A DNA stretch of 64,000 nt from Solea solea (GCF_958295425.1 NC_081149.1:10855654-10919653); one strand, 5' to 3'; positions 26,501-39,362 are shown, counted from the stretch's first letter. Notes: generated by a model from the sequence alone, not told the origin. Translations and numbers: made by a program.

Positions 26501-29500
26501 TGGCTTTTGCTGTGTTTAAGCTGCTAACTGCGGTTTTGTATGGCTTGTGTTTCATGGGTTATGACAGTTTGGGTTCACAACATTTAACCAGGGATCACAG
26601 ATGCTGTGATATGCACCCTATGATGATGGGTCACAGATTTCCCTTTGTATAGGTTGTGGGATTTCACCTTTGTTGAACAGTTTGAAAATGATTGGCAATG
26701 TTAAAGATAAAGGACGATTAATATCCAATCAATCCAATTTTTATTTATAAAGCACATTTTAAAACCACAAGTTGGACCAAAGTGCAGTAAAACCAAAAAT
26801 TAGAGGACTAAGAAAGAAAAATGTATATAACAATATATAAATTACACATAGAGACATGTTCAGAATAAAACTAAGCTCATTCACACACATTAAACAGAAC
26901 TCACTCTGTGAGTTCTGTTCCAAGCCAAAGAAAATAAATGCTCTTTCCACAACTTAGCAGCTGGAACAGAGAAACCTTGGTCTCCTCTAAGCTGCAGCTT
27001 TGTTTTTGGGACAACTAAGAGAACCGTGAGGAAACATAAGGCTGGAGCAGATCACAAAGACAGGGAGGAGCAAGATTATGAAGGCATTTAAAGGCAAATA
27101 AAATAATTTTAAAATCAATCCTGTCGTGCACAGGGAGCCAGTGCTGGGACAACAAAATGGGTGTGATGAAACGTTAGGTCTGGAAGAATGTTCATGGATA
27201 TGATGGACAATAGTCATCATGTAAACTGAACCACCATGATGCTCTGAGAGGCTGATGACTTGTGCAGCAGACTGATGGTATTTGTTGTTCTGCAGCCAGT
27301 GAAAATGAGGGAAACTGCTTCACAATAAATGTGTAGATATGAATGAGGTAACAAATCAAAACCTGATACTCTAAAGTGAGATCAGAGAGGAGTATTGTGG
27401 CTGCTGCTGCTAACCTAAACTTCTACACACTGTAAACTCTGTTCATGTGTAATAACGTGTGTTTGTGTATTATGTGTGCTGGGAAAGTCAAAAACAATCA
27501 GTGTCAGTTTCCATTAATCATTTATTATCTCCCTCAGTTTTTTTTGCTGTGTCAAGTGATGGAAAAGTTAGCGTGGAGACGAGGTTTGTACAGAGCCTCT
27601 CGTATCGTGCATACATTATGTTGTGTCTGATACGTGCTTCTCCGTCCTCCTGAGGGAGAACACTATTGATCTTGCTCCTCTCAGGCTTTAGTTTCATTGT
27701 TGTGGCTGCAGCACAAAAGGGATCACAGCTGAGGACGGAGGCAGCAGCGTGCATCAGTGGATCTGACAACAGTAGTCATGTTAAGATAGAACTGATGAGC
27801 CGTGGAAGATCTGCAAAGCTCATCGTGATTGTCACTGATGTTTCTGTCTGCTCAGTCTGTCATCATACTGTTACATCCTCACAGGTCTGGTTCATGTCGG
27901 AGATGAACTCAGGGAGGTCAACGGAGTTTCTGTGATCCACAAAAGACCTGACGAGATCAGTCAGCTACTGGTAAGACCAGATGTTTGTTACAGAATTATG
28001 TGCATATTTATTTACATTTATGTACTGTTCATTAAACTGAGACAAAATACTGTAAGATGTACTTGAGGGGAGCTTGGATAGCAGAGATCTAAATTCTAAT
28101 ATGATTTAATGTTGGGCAGAGAAAAACAAGTATTTGCTGATGATGCAAATGCACTGAGCTCTATTTTACTAAAATTCAACATGTGATGAGGTTATGCACT
28201 GTTTTCAACCTCTGAAGAGGAATGTGCCAAAAAAAGAAAACCACAGCTGAAGGCTGTAGTTACTTATTGAAATAGTACAGTTTGTTTATATTTTTTTAGG
28301 ACAATATGAAATATGTTTACTGTTCAGCATTTTGAAGAATAATTGTATTTAAATTAGGCTAGAAGACAGTTGTTGATTACGTGCTGAATAAAATTAAAAG
28401 TGTAATTTGTATATTCTATTATTTTTTATATATTTAAGCTTTAATTTTACGGTGTTGTGCCATGCTACATGTAAAATAACTTGATTCACTTAAAGGAATC
28501 TGCCATAATCTTTATTGATCCTTAGTCCTTTTATTCTGTATTGTTTTCTTTTTACTGTGTTTGTTCTGCACCAAAGAACCTTGTCTGATTCAATAAGCTC
28601 ATTTCCAAAAATGCGTCAAATCGGCACTTAAAATCTGGTTTCCACTGGTTTCACAAAGATGTGACAAATATATAAATGTTGTATTTGTGCATTCCACACG
28701 ATCTCTTGCATCTACTGTGGTGTTTTAATACTGAAATGTTCAGCATTAAATGAGCAGCCTGTAACACGACTAAAGGCACTTTCAGGAAATGTAATTTTCT
28801 TAAAGGATGATGATAGGGGTAAATCCTTTCTTAAGTATCTTATTAGCCACCATGGTGTGCCTGTAAGCCAAAGATATCTTGTCTTTTATTAGTGTTTTTA
28901 ATTAAGGCTGCAGTCACAATCCTCCCTCCCCTTTGTCTATTTGTGATATAGTCCCAATCCCAGGGCTCCATCACTCTAAAGATAATCCCTGCCATTAAAG
29001 AAGAGGACCGACTGAGGGAGAGCAAGGTGGGAAACGGAGTCATTCCAGAGTCTTACAATGATAACATATACCCATGGTTCTCTCTGTTTTATTTAAATCC
29101 TTCCAAACTCTCTACATTTACCTTCAGGTGTATGTGAGAGCCTTATTTGAATACATCCCATTAGAGGACAAGGCCACACCTTGCCAAGAGGCGGGACTTT
29201 CCTTCAAGCGAGGAGACATCCTGCAGGTGGTGACTCAGGATGACCAGACGTGGTGGCAGGCCAAACGTGTGGGGGACAGCAACCTGCGGGCCGGACTCGT
29301 TCCCTCTAAACAGTTCCAGGAGAGGTGACGTTTGTGCTCCCTGTGATGTAAACATACAAGACTGAACTATTCACCCATGTGATATTCATTTTATCCGGCA
29401 ATATGTAATCTTTTAAATCCACATTCATGTGTTCCACATTGAGGGGTCAACTATGATTAGATGGAGCATCAAAGCTATGTGGACAAAAAAAACAACTAAT

Positions 29501-32500
29501 CCCAGCCTTGAATAGGCACATGCTGATACCAAGTGTCATAATCGGTTAGTAAGATGATCACAGCAGACTGGGAGATCCGTGCCAAACACCACAGCGTCTG
29601 CTGGATTAATATCCACAGCTGGAACACGGAGACAATCGCAGGTCAGAGGAGTGACTGAGCTCTGTGTCACATAAATGCTGCATTTTGTAGGTTAAATTAA
29701 TGTTGACAGTGAATAACACAGATCTGTGTCAACCTGCTACTCTCTGAGCTCTGGGTGAAAAAATAAAAATCAATATCTATCTCAAATAATAACTGTATTA
29801 ATGGAGCGCCTGTAGAGCAGACACAGCTATAAAAACAAAGTTAACGTAGAACAACAAAAACCACATTGTAATCCACAATATGTTCCTGTGTTTTTCACAT
29901 GTAAATCTTTTTTTTCCACCTGTCTCACTTTACCTTTGCTCACGCTGTAATTCTGTCCTGATGCTTCTCTTCCTGCCTTCGGCCTCTTTGTTCTGCTGCA
30001 CACGCCTCCAGGCGACTGGCCTACAGGATGAAAATGGGCACACTTCCGAATCCCAAATCCCCTAAAAAGCCTGTTTGTAAGTTTCTGCGTGCCAGGATTC
30101 CTATGCATCATATAAAAATAATTACAGTTTCCCAACTCCATTATCGCTCACTGTCACTTCTCTGCTAATGTCACAGTCATCACAGGACAATAATAGCTCC
30201 ACTGCGGCAGAGTTTTGTCATTTACTGACCTGTTTTTGATGGTAATTCTCTTGATTAGTATTCATGGTTTGTCCTCTTCATGCTGCTGTGTGGACATGAG
30301 ACAGTGAGATGGAGGAGCACAAAAATGGAGGGAGGAATCACAAATATGAGTTAATCTCTTTCATGTTTGGTCCATCTGGCCGGTGAGCGAGTTCAGCTTA
30401 AGCAGATCACATGGAGTTGCAACAGGCACACGCCGAGACAAAAACAGCCTCAACAATGCACTTCTCACTTTCTCACTGGATACTAGACAGAGGTGGCGTT
30501 TAACAAACAGGTGAGGGGCTGATGTAAGCGGTGGCTCTTCATGGCGTATAAGCTGCAGACGATCCGCTTAGGCCTGAGCCACAGGGAGACAACAAGAGCT
30601 TAGCAATATGGCAGCTACACTATCTCTGCTCTGCCACGCAGTGGCAATAACATGCCTGTGAGGACTGTTCTGTCTCAGCCTCCCTCCATTTTCCTCTCTG
30701 ATTAATTCCCTTAAATGTGCCTTTAAATGTAGGTCCCCCCTGTATCAACAGTGATGTCATTCTGAAAATGCAGGACACATAATATTCACACACATATTCA
30801 TAATCTGTAATTTCTCATCACTCGAAATGTTTGCATTTAAAACAGAAGCTCTGGTCATTAATCTACTCTGTTGTACACTTTGTTCTCCCCTTATTGCACA
30901 CACTCAGACGACCAAGGATGTGATAAAGGTGGGTACATGTGCAGCCACAAACACGATTCATCCAGAATACAAAAGAAAAACATTCACAGTGTGTGTGTGT
31001 GTGCGTGCGTGCGCGCGCGCGCGCATGTTTCTTCTGCTTCCAGCTTAATTCCTCTCCTCCTGCTGTTAGTGTACCAGACTAGAATATATAATGGTTGTGT
31101 GGATGTGTTTGTGTTTCTACCTGATGTTCAGACACATCATCTTCCCTGGAGACTCTAGATCAACCAAGCAGAGGTTGTTAAAGATAAAACTTTTTTTTGT
31201 TCTGTGTCATCCTCAGTCTCTGTTATCTTTTCACTTGGCTGCTTTTTTTCCCCAAACATAAGATATATGTTTATATTGTATAAGATAATTGTTTTTCTAG
31301 CCACTGTGTGTAAACTCTGAAATCATCACATAACATCCATGTTCATCTTGTTGTGGTCATTTGGATCTGTAGGTTTGTGAATGTGAGGCACTTTCTGTCT
31401 CAGCTGTGCAGCATTGGGGAGGCAAGAGGCTTGTTTACATGTGTATGGGTCGCAGAGACTTGGCTCACAGCTGGGTGCTTCCCAGATGGAGCTCCTCCTC
31501 TGCTCTCTCCTCTCCTCTCTTCTCTACAACCTTCCTTCATTATCTCTTGGCTGCTCCCTGCCGTCTGCCTGCCTGCTGCCTGTCGGCCCCGCCTGCCCTC
31601 CAGCGCCTGCAGTCTTTCTGCCCCGCTCTCTAAAGACTCTTCCAGGTCTCTGACCCTGTGCTTACCCCCTTTTTTCCCCTGCTTGCCTCCCTACAGAGGA
31701 CTGTGACTGTGAGGGCTATTTCAATGGACAGTACATAGGTGAGAGCGTGAACATCTTTCTCCACCTCCTTCTCCCTATCTGCTCTTTGCCTGTTGCAGCC
31801 TGGCTGTGCGCTGGTTTCCTGGATGCTTTGGGCTGGCGGTCAGACTGCTTGCAGTGTTGACCCATTTGGGGCTGGGGTTGAGGGATAGGGTGAACGTTTC
31901 AAAGGGTGGAGATGATTCTGGGGAAGGGACGACATGTATATGTAGGAAAAAAGACTGTAGAAAACACTGAATGGCTTTAAAGTCCAGACGAAAATCTGAC
32001 ATTTTCTGACCTTTTAGGCAGCATAGAGTTAACGTGTCGGATACTACGATTCAAAAGCAAAACAAGCTTAGACGGTGTTACATACAATAATAATAGTGAT
32101 GACTTAGTTTCTTTGGAATGTGTGCATTTTTAATCTGTTACCTCTAAACAGAGCAAGGTGTTATTGAAACAGCTAAACGTGCAAAAATTGTCCCAAAATA
32201 TGAACATGTTAATATTTCCCTTTTCCAAATTCAATTTCCAGGAAGAATGACAATATTTCCATAATGAGTAGTAAAGTGGAGTTGTTTTTAAATTAACAAA
32301 CCAATTGTGCAAAAACATTACAAATGAAACTCTATCCTGCTACAGAAAAAGTAAATGTAGGTGAAGAATTAAAGATAAGATAAAGTACTTCCTCGCCTTC
32401 CCTGACTGACACATTATTATATAGGGTTAGGGTTATATATGAGCACTACAACTGTAGCATCAGTATGTGAGCAGAAATAATGAGCTGCTCTCTGTTGTCA

Positions 32501-35500
32501 ACAGAGGTTTAATATGAGCGGGGAAACGGTTGAGTGACATTAAAAAACAAACTTTAATCTTTGATTTGTGGTGAGATTATAAATGGAACAATATGAAACT
32601 TGTACAGGATAAATTGTTACCGAGACTACACATTTATGTAAGACACCAGATGTCAAAACGTCAGAATCACTAGATTAATGTTGATTTTTTCATTGTCTTG
32701 TCATTCTTTTATTTTATTTTCTGTTGCAAAAAATCTTCATCTCAAAAGTGAAGCTCTCAAATACTAGAATAAGCTAAAGTATGAATAGAACATGGAAGTA
32801 CTATAAAAGTGATTATAGTTACTTCCCTCTGCTGACAATAACAGTTAAATGTTCATGTTCTTTTGTATTTAGAGCCAGATATGTAATTTTACAGTAACAG
32901 GTCTTGCTAAATTCTAATTGGGGAGGAAGGAAACACACGTGTCCCCTCATCCTCAACCCCTCATCAGCCTCTTAATGACCTACCCTCCCTCAACCCTCTC
33001 TAGCCCGACCTGACCTCATTTGCGCCCCCCCCCCCCCCCCCCCCCAATCGTGCAAGCTGCTGGAATGATGATGAGAATAAGGAGTGATCTAAACACAGCT
33101 GAATGCCTAACAGCACCTCCTCGCTGTAACTCAAAATACCTCTTTTTTTAATAAATATTTTTGCTTGGAGCTGTTAAACCCTCCCCTCACTTTCCCTCCA
33201 CACAGCAGTGTTTGGATCCTCCTCAACCTGCTGCACTGCATCTAACTGCCCCTGCTGCTGCTGTGGCCAGTGCACTGCTTCCCCCTTTTCCCAAACACAC
33301 CCTCCTGCTCCTCCTTGTGCCCCCACACCCCACCCCCCCTCCATGAGGGCCCTGCTGCGTTGGACGCATTGCACACTCAACCAGGCACGTTTGCTGCTCG
33401 TTCACCCTGTGTGGAGGCGTGAGGCTGGGTTGTGTGATGCTCTAACGCCAGTTATAGTCTCTCCTAAGTGTAAAGCAGTGGCGCCCTCCTGTGGCCAGGT
33501 GTTTTCCTGGGAATTTTATTCAGGTACAGTGCCCCGGCTCATTCCTGCAGGTACACACCACTGACAGGGAGGGGGAGGGGTATACAGACAGACCTGGTCA
33601 TGGGAGACCCTCATTTCCAGTTTCCTCTCTGCCATTGGTGCAGCGTTTCCCAGGGCCAGGCTGTCCTGTCTGTCCTGCCTCAGCACTGTAGCCTCATTCA
33701 CAGCAGCATGCCTTGCTGGGAAAATGATGTCCATCTTGGAGTTGCACTGAAATGTGTATTTTGATCTGCTGAAAGAATGATCTCTTTAAAAATGAATAGA
33801 AAGTATGTTTGAAGGGTTTTTAAATATGTCAGCTGCATGTGAGTTCTTCATGCTGAAGCATGTTTAATAATTGGCTCAAAGTTCACGCATGTGAACCAAC
33901 TTTTTAGTTTGGTGCATGTTAAACAATTGGCTCTAAGTCTAGCCGATGTCTAACCTAACTGTTTACACTTGAAATAAGAGTGAGCTGTTTTCTTTCATGT
34001 CTTTACAAAGATTTTTAATGCACGATTATCGATGGGCCGTCTTGACTTTTTTAAGAGTTTGCTGACTGCATTGAAAATGCATTAGAAATTGACCACACTT
34101 GCATCATGGAAGTGAAGTAGTGTACTCATGTGTTGCATAATCTTTTGTGAATGATTTTATGGCTTACTGTATGACATCTAACCCATCACCTTTTATTTTC
34201 TGTTTCTTCTTTCTCTCTGACCTTTGGCCCTGCTGTAGCCGGTTTACGGAGAAGTTTCCGGCTGAGTCGTAAAGACAGACAAGGATCATCAGGAGAAGGC
34301 TCTGATCCTGAAGACTCTGAGTTTCTGACTTACGAGGAGGTGACCCGATACCAGCAAAGGTCCAATGAGAGGCCTCGTCTGGTGGTTCTGATTGGTAAGA
34401 CCGAGCAACTGAAAGGCATAAATATTCTTCTGTTGTGATGGTGACATCTAGTGGATTAAAGCTTCTATTACAACATATTGAAGACGCACTACTAACAGCT
34501 TTAAAGGGGACATATAATACCCTATTTCTCCAAGTTAAAATAGTTCCCTGGTGTTCTAATGAACATGTCAGTGACATGCTTTGGTCAAAATACCATAAGG
34601 ATGAACCACCATAGCAGTTAAATAACCCTGCCAAAACCGCCCCTTTCAGAACGCTCAGTTTTGTGCGTGGTCCCTTTACATGCAAATGAGACACAGGCAA
34701 ACACACACCCACTTCTTCCAGGGGGTTTCCAATTTTTCCTTTTTACTGCGCTCACTCAGCTCCTGTTCCCTCCGCTCCATTCCTCTCCCCCTCCCTCCAC
34801 TTCTTCTCTGACAATATCAAAATGGCAGCGTGCGCGGAAAACAGCTAGAGTGCCGTCACAGGAAGAGACGTCCGACACAAGGATCAAGCCGAACACTGAC
34901 GAACTGTAAATCAGTTAAAAAAGACTTAGGGACAGCACCGCTGATCGCCACCACTGATCACCATTGGCGAGCTGCATAAACTGCCGCTGTATGTGACTGT
35001 ATCAGACTGAGTCTGTGCTCCGGTCATGGAGGACGTACTGAACAAATATTTTTAATTAGGACGCGTCAGAATGGTCAGTTATGAGCTCTATTTGACCTTT
35101 TCTTAAAAATGTGTGTGTTTGTACGTCTGTGAAATACGGTCGCTGACTAAATACCGCGACCGCTGGCTGCAGTCTGATGCAAAGTGGTGCGAACACACGA
35201 ACACACGTTTGCTGACTTTATCCGGAACATTAGCTTCATATATAAAATCCTCTGAGGCTGGAAGTTTGTGTAAAACACTGTGCTCCACTGTGCAGCCACC
35301 AACAGCACACTTGTCCCTCCGCGTTGACATAATACCGCTCTTCCTCCCTAGCCTGCACTCTCGCATATTATAGGGACAAGGTGGAGCTAAGGTGGAGCTC
35401 TCCAAGTAAACTTACTGGTGGGTGGTAACATTCGCGGTGAAATGCGAATGGGAATTCAACATCGCATGTTTTATCGCCTATACTTACACTAAGGGGGACC

Positions 35501-37478
35501 ACGAAAACATGACTGAGTATTCTTTTTCCACACTTTGGCGACTGGTAGGGCCTCCAGAGTCCCAAATATAAGTATTAAAAATGATTAAAAAGTTGATTTT
35601 GCATAATATGTCCCCTTTAACATGATTAGTATTTGCACTAATAAGGAATACATGACAACAAAGCTATCATATTCTCTAATTTTCTGAACTTAAAATACAC
35701 AATCTTCTGTCAAAGGTTCTCTTGGAGCACGAATCAATGAACTCAAACAGCGAGTTATTGCTGAAAATCCACATCGTTATGCAGTTGCTGTACCACGTGA
35801 GTAGCTCTTGTCACCATTTATTTACACGTAGTTCACCTGTGAAGTAATTTAAATTGTGATTACATGATTACACTTCTGCGTTCCCACAGACACCACCAGG
35901 CCCAAGAAACCTCAAGAGAAGGAAGGAGTGGAGTACCATTTTGTCACAAAACAGCAGTTTGATACAGACGTTCTGAACAACAAGTATGTTCACATTACAT
36001 TCACGTAATGTAAATGGTTTGTTTTTGGGTTTAGTCCTGGCAAATGTTTCCTTAAATGTTTGTTCCGACCTTAATATAAAAAGAAAACTTGATGTGGATC
36101 CAAGTGATCGATTACCTACATGTGCCTTATTGTGGAGAAATTGAACACCTTGTTCTATTTGTTAAAACCTTTTTTCTAAATGTATTTTTATTGCTTCTCA
36201 GGTTTATAGAGCATGGAGAATACAAGGAGAACCAGTATGGCACCAGTATAGAGGCCATACGTTCTGTTCAGGCCAAAAATAAGATGTGTATCGTGGATGT
36301 GCAGCCGGAGGTAAGAGCCCATTTTACATGTTATACATATGTTACAGTGTGTGATTGTAACATGTGATTAAACTTCATCATCATCACTACAGGCACTGAA
36401 GAGGCTGCGGACAGCAGAGTTCAAGCCTTACGTGATATTCGTTAAACCTCGTGTTCCTGAGAGCAGACGCCGCCGCAGCGCTGCCACCTCACCAGGAGGG
36501 GGAGACCATGGTCGGATTACAGTGAGTCCTGTTTTCTGTGAAGACTCGGTCACAATGCAAAACTCTGAATGTGACTTAGAATTCATCTTTTGTTGCTTTA
36601 ATAACCTGTTGTGCACCTTACATTATTGCACATGAGTAGCAGTTAAATGAAGTTAAATCACAACATAATGACTAGGAATTCGGTTTGAGTTGGCAGATTA
36701 TTAGGTACACCTAACTAATCATCTAATTGTGATTTTGAGCTTTTTTTGAGATCTTTGCTACTTTTAATTTATTTATTAATCGGCAACAAATTAGATGGAC
36801 GAAGTAGCAGACACTCGTCTGCATTACACAACGTTTTACATATTATATAAAGGGCAGATCAGTAACAGGACTGCATCAGTTGTACATAATGTGTTAAAAC
36901 TGGCACACTTTAGGTGTGATTTGTCACAGTTGCCTCGGACACTTTCAGTAACTGCGCAATATACAAGCTGTGATTTACAACTTGAATGAACCAGCTGTCG
37001 TTTAGCTAAACAGTCTTTCACACAGACGAGGTCTGGACCCACAGAAGATTGTCTTTGCTCGCCAAATTAATTTGTACAATATTTTTGAGCCTTTTTCCTA
37101 AAGATTTAATTAATTTATCAAACAAATAGCTGGGTTAACCTATTCAAAATTATTTATGGTGTTACAGAAATGGCAGTAAAAGATTTTTTTGTATTGTAAT
37201 TTGGTTTGTTAGCTTTATAAAGTAGCTCTTCATTAAAGTTTTAGAAAACCCTCTCTAAAGCACAGCTCATACAAGTGTCTTTTATGTTTTGGGGACAGGA
37301 TGAGGACTTACAGGAGATGCGTCAGTCTGCTGTTCAGATCGATCAGCAGTACGGACACCTGGTGGACCGGGTCCTGGTCAAAGAGGACTCTGCCAGTGCC
37401 TGTGCAGAACTTCGAGGTATTTTGGAAAGGCTGGAGCGAGAATCCTTCTGGGTGCCCGTCAACTGGGTGCGAACCTAA
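23401..37478 (+). CDS. mpp3: MAGUK p55 subfamily member 3 (MPP3), complete coding region
   Basis: Membrane-associated scaffold that links cell-adhesion and polarity proteins at junctions and synapses; p55-family proteins bind LIN7-type partners through L27 and membrane-protein C-termini through PDZ. Coding exons: 23401-23425, 23596-23714, 24385-24462, 24825-24905, 25723-25860, 25979-26060, 27885-27970, 28952-29026, 29128-29324, 30012-30076, 30908-30928, 31697-31738, 34239-34394, 35716-35796, 35890-35983, 36202-36310, 36393-36521, 37299-37478. Together these are 1,758 nt, 585 codons plus TAA, with every phase agreeing; human MPP3 is also 585 residues. The start [17 protein letters not shown] resembles the MPP3 N-terminus; an in-frame ATG 12 bases upstream (23389) is less likely. 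The linker CDCEGYF before the GUK domain and the C-terminus WVPVNWVRT separate it from MPP7 and MPP2. Fish often keep two copies, so it may be mpp3a or mpp3b. Confidence 0.93.
23426..23595 (+). repeat. (CA)n microsatellite filling a 170-bp intron of mpp3
   Basis: (CA)n runs 23446-23538, 93 bp, more than half of the intron between the first two coding exons. The donor is GTGAGA at 23426 and the acceptor TGTAG at 23591-23595. Confidence 0.9.
23596..24905 (+). other. mpp3: Tandem L27 domains of MPP3
   Basis: Exons 23596-23714, 24385-24462 and 24825-24905 (residues about 9-101), with the start of the next exon, encode two L27 heterodimerisation domains. Recognisable segments are [36 protein letters not shown] and [21 protein letters not shown]27 domains assemble as mixed four-helix bundles with partners such as LIN7 (family knowledge). 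Confidence 0.85.
25723..29026 (+). other. mpp3: PDZ domain of MPP3, four exons
   Basis: Exons 25723-25860, 25979-26060, 27885-27970 and 28952-29026. The carboxylate-binding loop is EPLGATI, followed by [28 protein letters not shown] and [10 protein letters not shown]. Residues about 135-220. All expected PDZ strands are present without gaps. Confidence 0.88.
26728..27300. repeat. Interspersed repeat in the mpp3 PDZ intron
   Basis: Begins with CCAATTTTTATTTATAAAGC and continues with text such as AAGTTGGACCAAAGTGC and CAGGGAGCCAGTG that recurs across fish genomes. The class is not determined from sequence alone. Confidence 0.5.
29128..29324 (+). other. mpp3: SH3 domain exon of MPP3
   Basis: One 197-bp exon (residues about 229-294) encodes [36 protein letters not shown] and [10 protein letters not shown]: the ALF, DDxxWWQA and GLIPS-like signatures of MAGUK SH3 domains. 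Confidence 0.9.
30012..31738 (+). other. mpp3: HOOK/linker mini-exons of MPP3 (30012-30076, 30908-30928, 31697-31738)
   Basis: Three short exons, one of only 21 bp, encode the linker between SH3 and guanylate-kinase-like domains, ending in [14 protein letters not shown]. The 21-bp microexon (30908-30928) encodes YDQGCDK with its flanking bases, and the phase 2/1 junctions on each side fit exactly. This segment is the main alternatively spliced region in MAGUKs in general (family knowledge). Confidence 0.75.
30989..31024. repeat. (GT)n-(GC)n alternating purine-pyrimidine tract
   Basis: 36 bp of uninterrupted alternating GT then GC dinucleotides, about 60 bp after the 21-bp microexon. Sequence of this kind can adopt Z-DNA. 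Confidence 0.85.
31739..34238 (+). other. Large mpp3 intron
   Basis: 2.5-kb intron between linker and guanylate-kinase exons. It contains a run of 21 C at 33025-33045 and a Cys/Pro-rich open stretch at 33206-33523 with splice-like ends (see findings). No other gene seen. Confidence 0.6.
34239..37478 (+). other. mpp3: Guanylate-kinase-like domain of MPP3, six exons
   Basis: Exons 34239-34394, 35716-35796, 35890-35983, 36202-36310, 36393-36521 and 37299-37478. Segments seen: [18 protein letters not shown] (degenerate P-loop), [61 protein letters not shown]. The P-loop reads GSLGAR where active kinases have GxxGxGKS, so the catalytic Lys is missing and the domain should act in binding, as in other MAGUKs. 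Confidence 0.9.
34501..35620 (-). mobile_element. Kolobok-like DNA transposon fragment with THAP-type frame, inside an mpp3 intron
   Basis: Flanked by TTAA at 34501-34504 and 35617-35620. Termini are inverted: AGGGGACATATAATA at the left, and the right end reads AGGGGACATATTATGC on the other strand. A - strand frame at 35103-35405 has CAVGGC and, about 32 residues later, VCSHHF, which fits the C2-CH zinc ligand order of THAP domains. TTAA target duplication plus THAP is characteristic of the Kolobok superfamily. At 1.1 kb it is internally deleted and non-autonomous. Confidence 0.7.
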
Positions 37479-38669
37479 ACTTAAAACTTCCTCTCAGAAT
37501 CTTCCAGAGGAACTTTACAGCCCAAATCAATCCTGCAACAAAAGGGGAGAGGATGATGTCAGAGGAAGACATTCGCTGGGCTTTTGTGGACGGCTCTTCT
37601 TGTTCCGTTTTTCTGTCTCATGTAATTTTTTGGGGGGGGGATTTGCTTTGAATTTATTAGACTTTAAAGACAGGACAACACTTTTATTCCTCACAGCTGC
37701 ATTGCTCATGAGTGTCAGGTTTGGAATCCTCTCAGAGGATTAAGTCAGTCACTCAGCTTTATTGTGACTCCTGTTGGAGTACATTTTGTAGCATGTTCTC
37801 TGGGTTTATTTAACCATGAAGCCAGTCGCAGATACTTGTTACTCATGTTACGGTGTAAGAATTTTAGGGAATGCTGTTTAACACTAATGTTCTTTTTTTA
37901 GCTACACCATTCATTTCAACACATTGACAAAAGGGAAAAAAAAATACAGATATCCAAATGGAAAGTGAGCATTTTATTTTCTACACCGCTTTTTTCAAAG
38001 GAAACGCATGACAACTGTTAATTTAATCTCCGACTGTAAATATTGTAAATGTTACTCCTCGTGTGCCAACGAAAGATGTCGTAGCACTTCAATGCAACCT
38101 GTTTACCTTCAGTCCTGTGTGTAAAACATGGATGTCACGGTGTATGTACACATACACACACACGTAATGCAACTTTTACATACACAAGAATGGTTTTGTA
38201 CAGTTTCCTTGCACATTTTGTAGACAGACCTAGTTGGTTACTAAATGTATTTTGTTTGAGGGATTTGTTTTGTCGAGGATCTGCAAACAAGTGGTTACAT
38301 TTCTCGAGGGAGAAATGTGTCCTGGCTCATTGATAACTTTTCTTTTGTTCAGTTTCACTCACTGAGCAAATGAGGCTAGTTTCTGATTTCATAAAGCATT
38401 TATTACAAAAATACTTCTTTGGATGTAATGCAAATAGTTTCTTGAATTATTGTTAAAACATCTTCCTTTCTAGTCAGGAATTAACAGGAATTATTTACTG
38501 CAATGACAACTTTTGAATTTGACTAGTTCATCACTTGTAATAACAGTCCAGTGTGTAAATGAAGTGTAACTTTAGGTGTTGGTCCTCATGTTTACACAGA
38601 CATAATGGATACATCAAATGTGGCTCTTCGCATGTGGGGCCAAAGGTCAGGGGTGTCCAAACTTTTTAC

Positions 38670-39362
38670 AATTCAATTTTATTTGTGTAGCGCCAAATCA
38701 CAACATACATTATCTCAAGGCACTGGGCATAGAACCCAAACAATTCACACAATGAGCAAACACTAGGCATCAGTGGAGAGAAAGAAAATCTCCTTTTTAA
38801 CAAGAAGAAATCTCTGACTAAACCAGACTCAAATGTGTAGCCGTCTGCCTCAACTGATTGGGGTGAAAGGAAAGGGAGATGATGTAGAGACCAGGGGCAC
38901 AACAATTGTATCAAGTCTATAAAGGGATGACATATTTAAATAAGATAATACAATTATTCTGATATCAACATTAATTATAGCATAATGGTAGCCTCGAAAC
39001 TGCAACCTGAAGACAGAGAGAGGAAGGAAAGACACAAACTAGGGAGGTTAACAAGGTTAAAGTCATATTCATACTAAGATGGTCCAGGTTTCCCTGAGCC
39101 AGCTCTAACTATGAGCTTTATCAAAAAGGAAGGTTTTAAGTCTAACTTAAAATACAGAGAGTGTCTGCCTCCCATCCTGCTTTTATAGACTCTAGGAACC
39201 ACAAGTAAACCTGTATTTGGGGTTATGAGTAAAACTAATTCAGGTTTGAAGGGGCCTGATCATTAAGTGCTTTGTACATGCGGAGGATTTTAAATTTAAT
39301 TTTTAACTGTATGGGGAGTCAGTGTAGAGAAGCTAACACTGGAGTTATGTGGTCTCTGAACA
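38670..39362. repeat. Abundant fish interspersed repeat in the mpp3 3' UTR
   Basis: Begins CAATTTTATTTGTGTAGCGC, contains CAAGGCACTGGG, TTTTTAACAAGAAGAAATCT and CTCAACTGATTGGGGTGAAA, and ends near GGAGTCAGTGTAGAGAAGC. These are blocks of a repeat common in percomorph genomes; its class was not determined. A hAT-like end CAGGGGTGTCCAAACTTTTT lies just upstream at 38649. Confidence 0.6.

Noticed and set aside
31353..31706. Overlapping + strand frames before the exon at 31697
   Set aside because: CT-rich intron sequence, including the polypyrimidine tract of the 31697 acceptor. Only 31697-31738 fits the protein.
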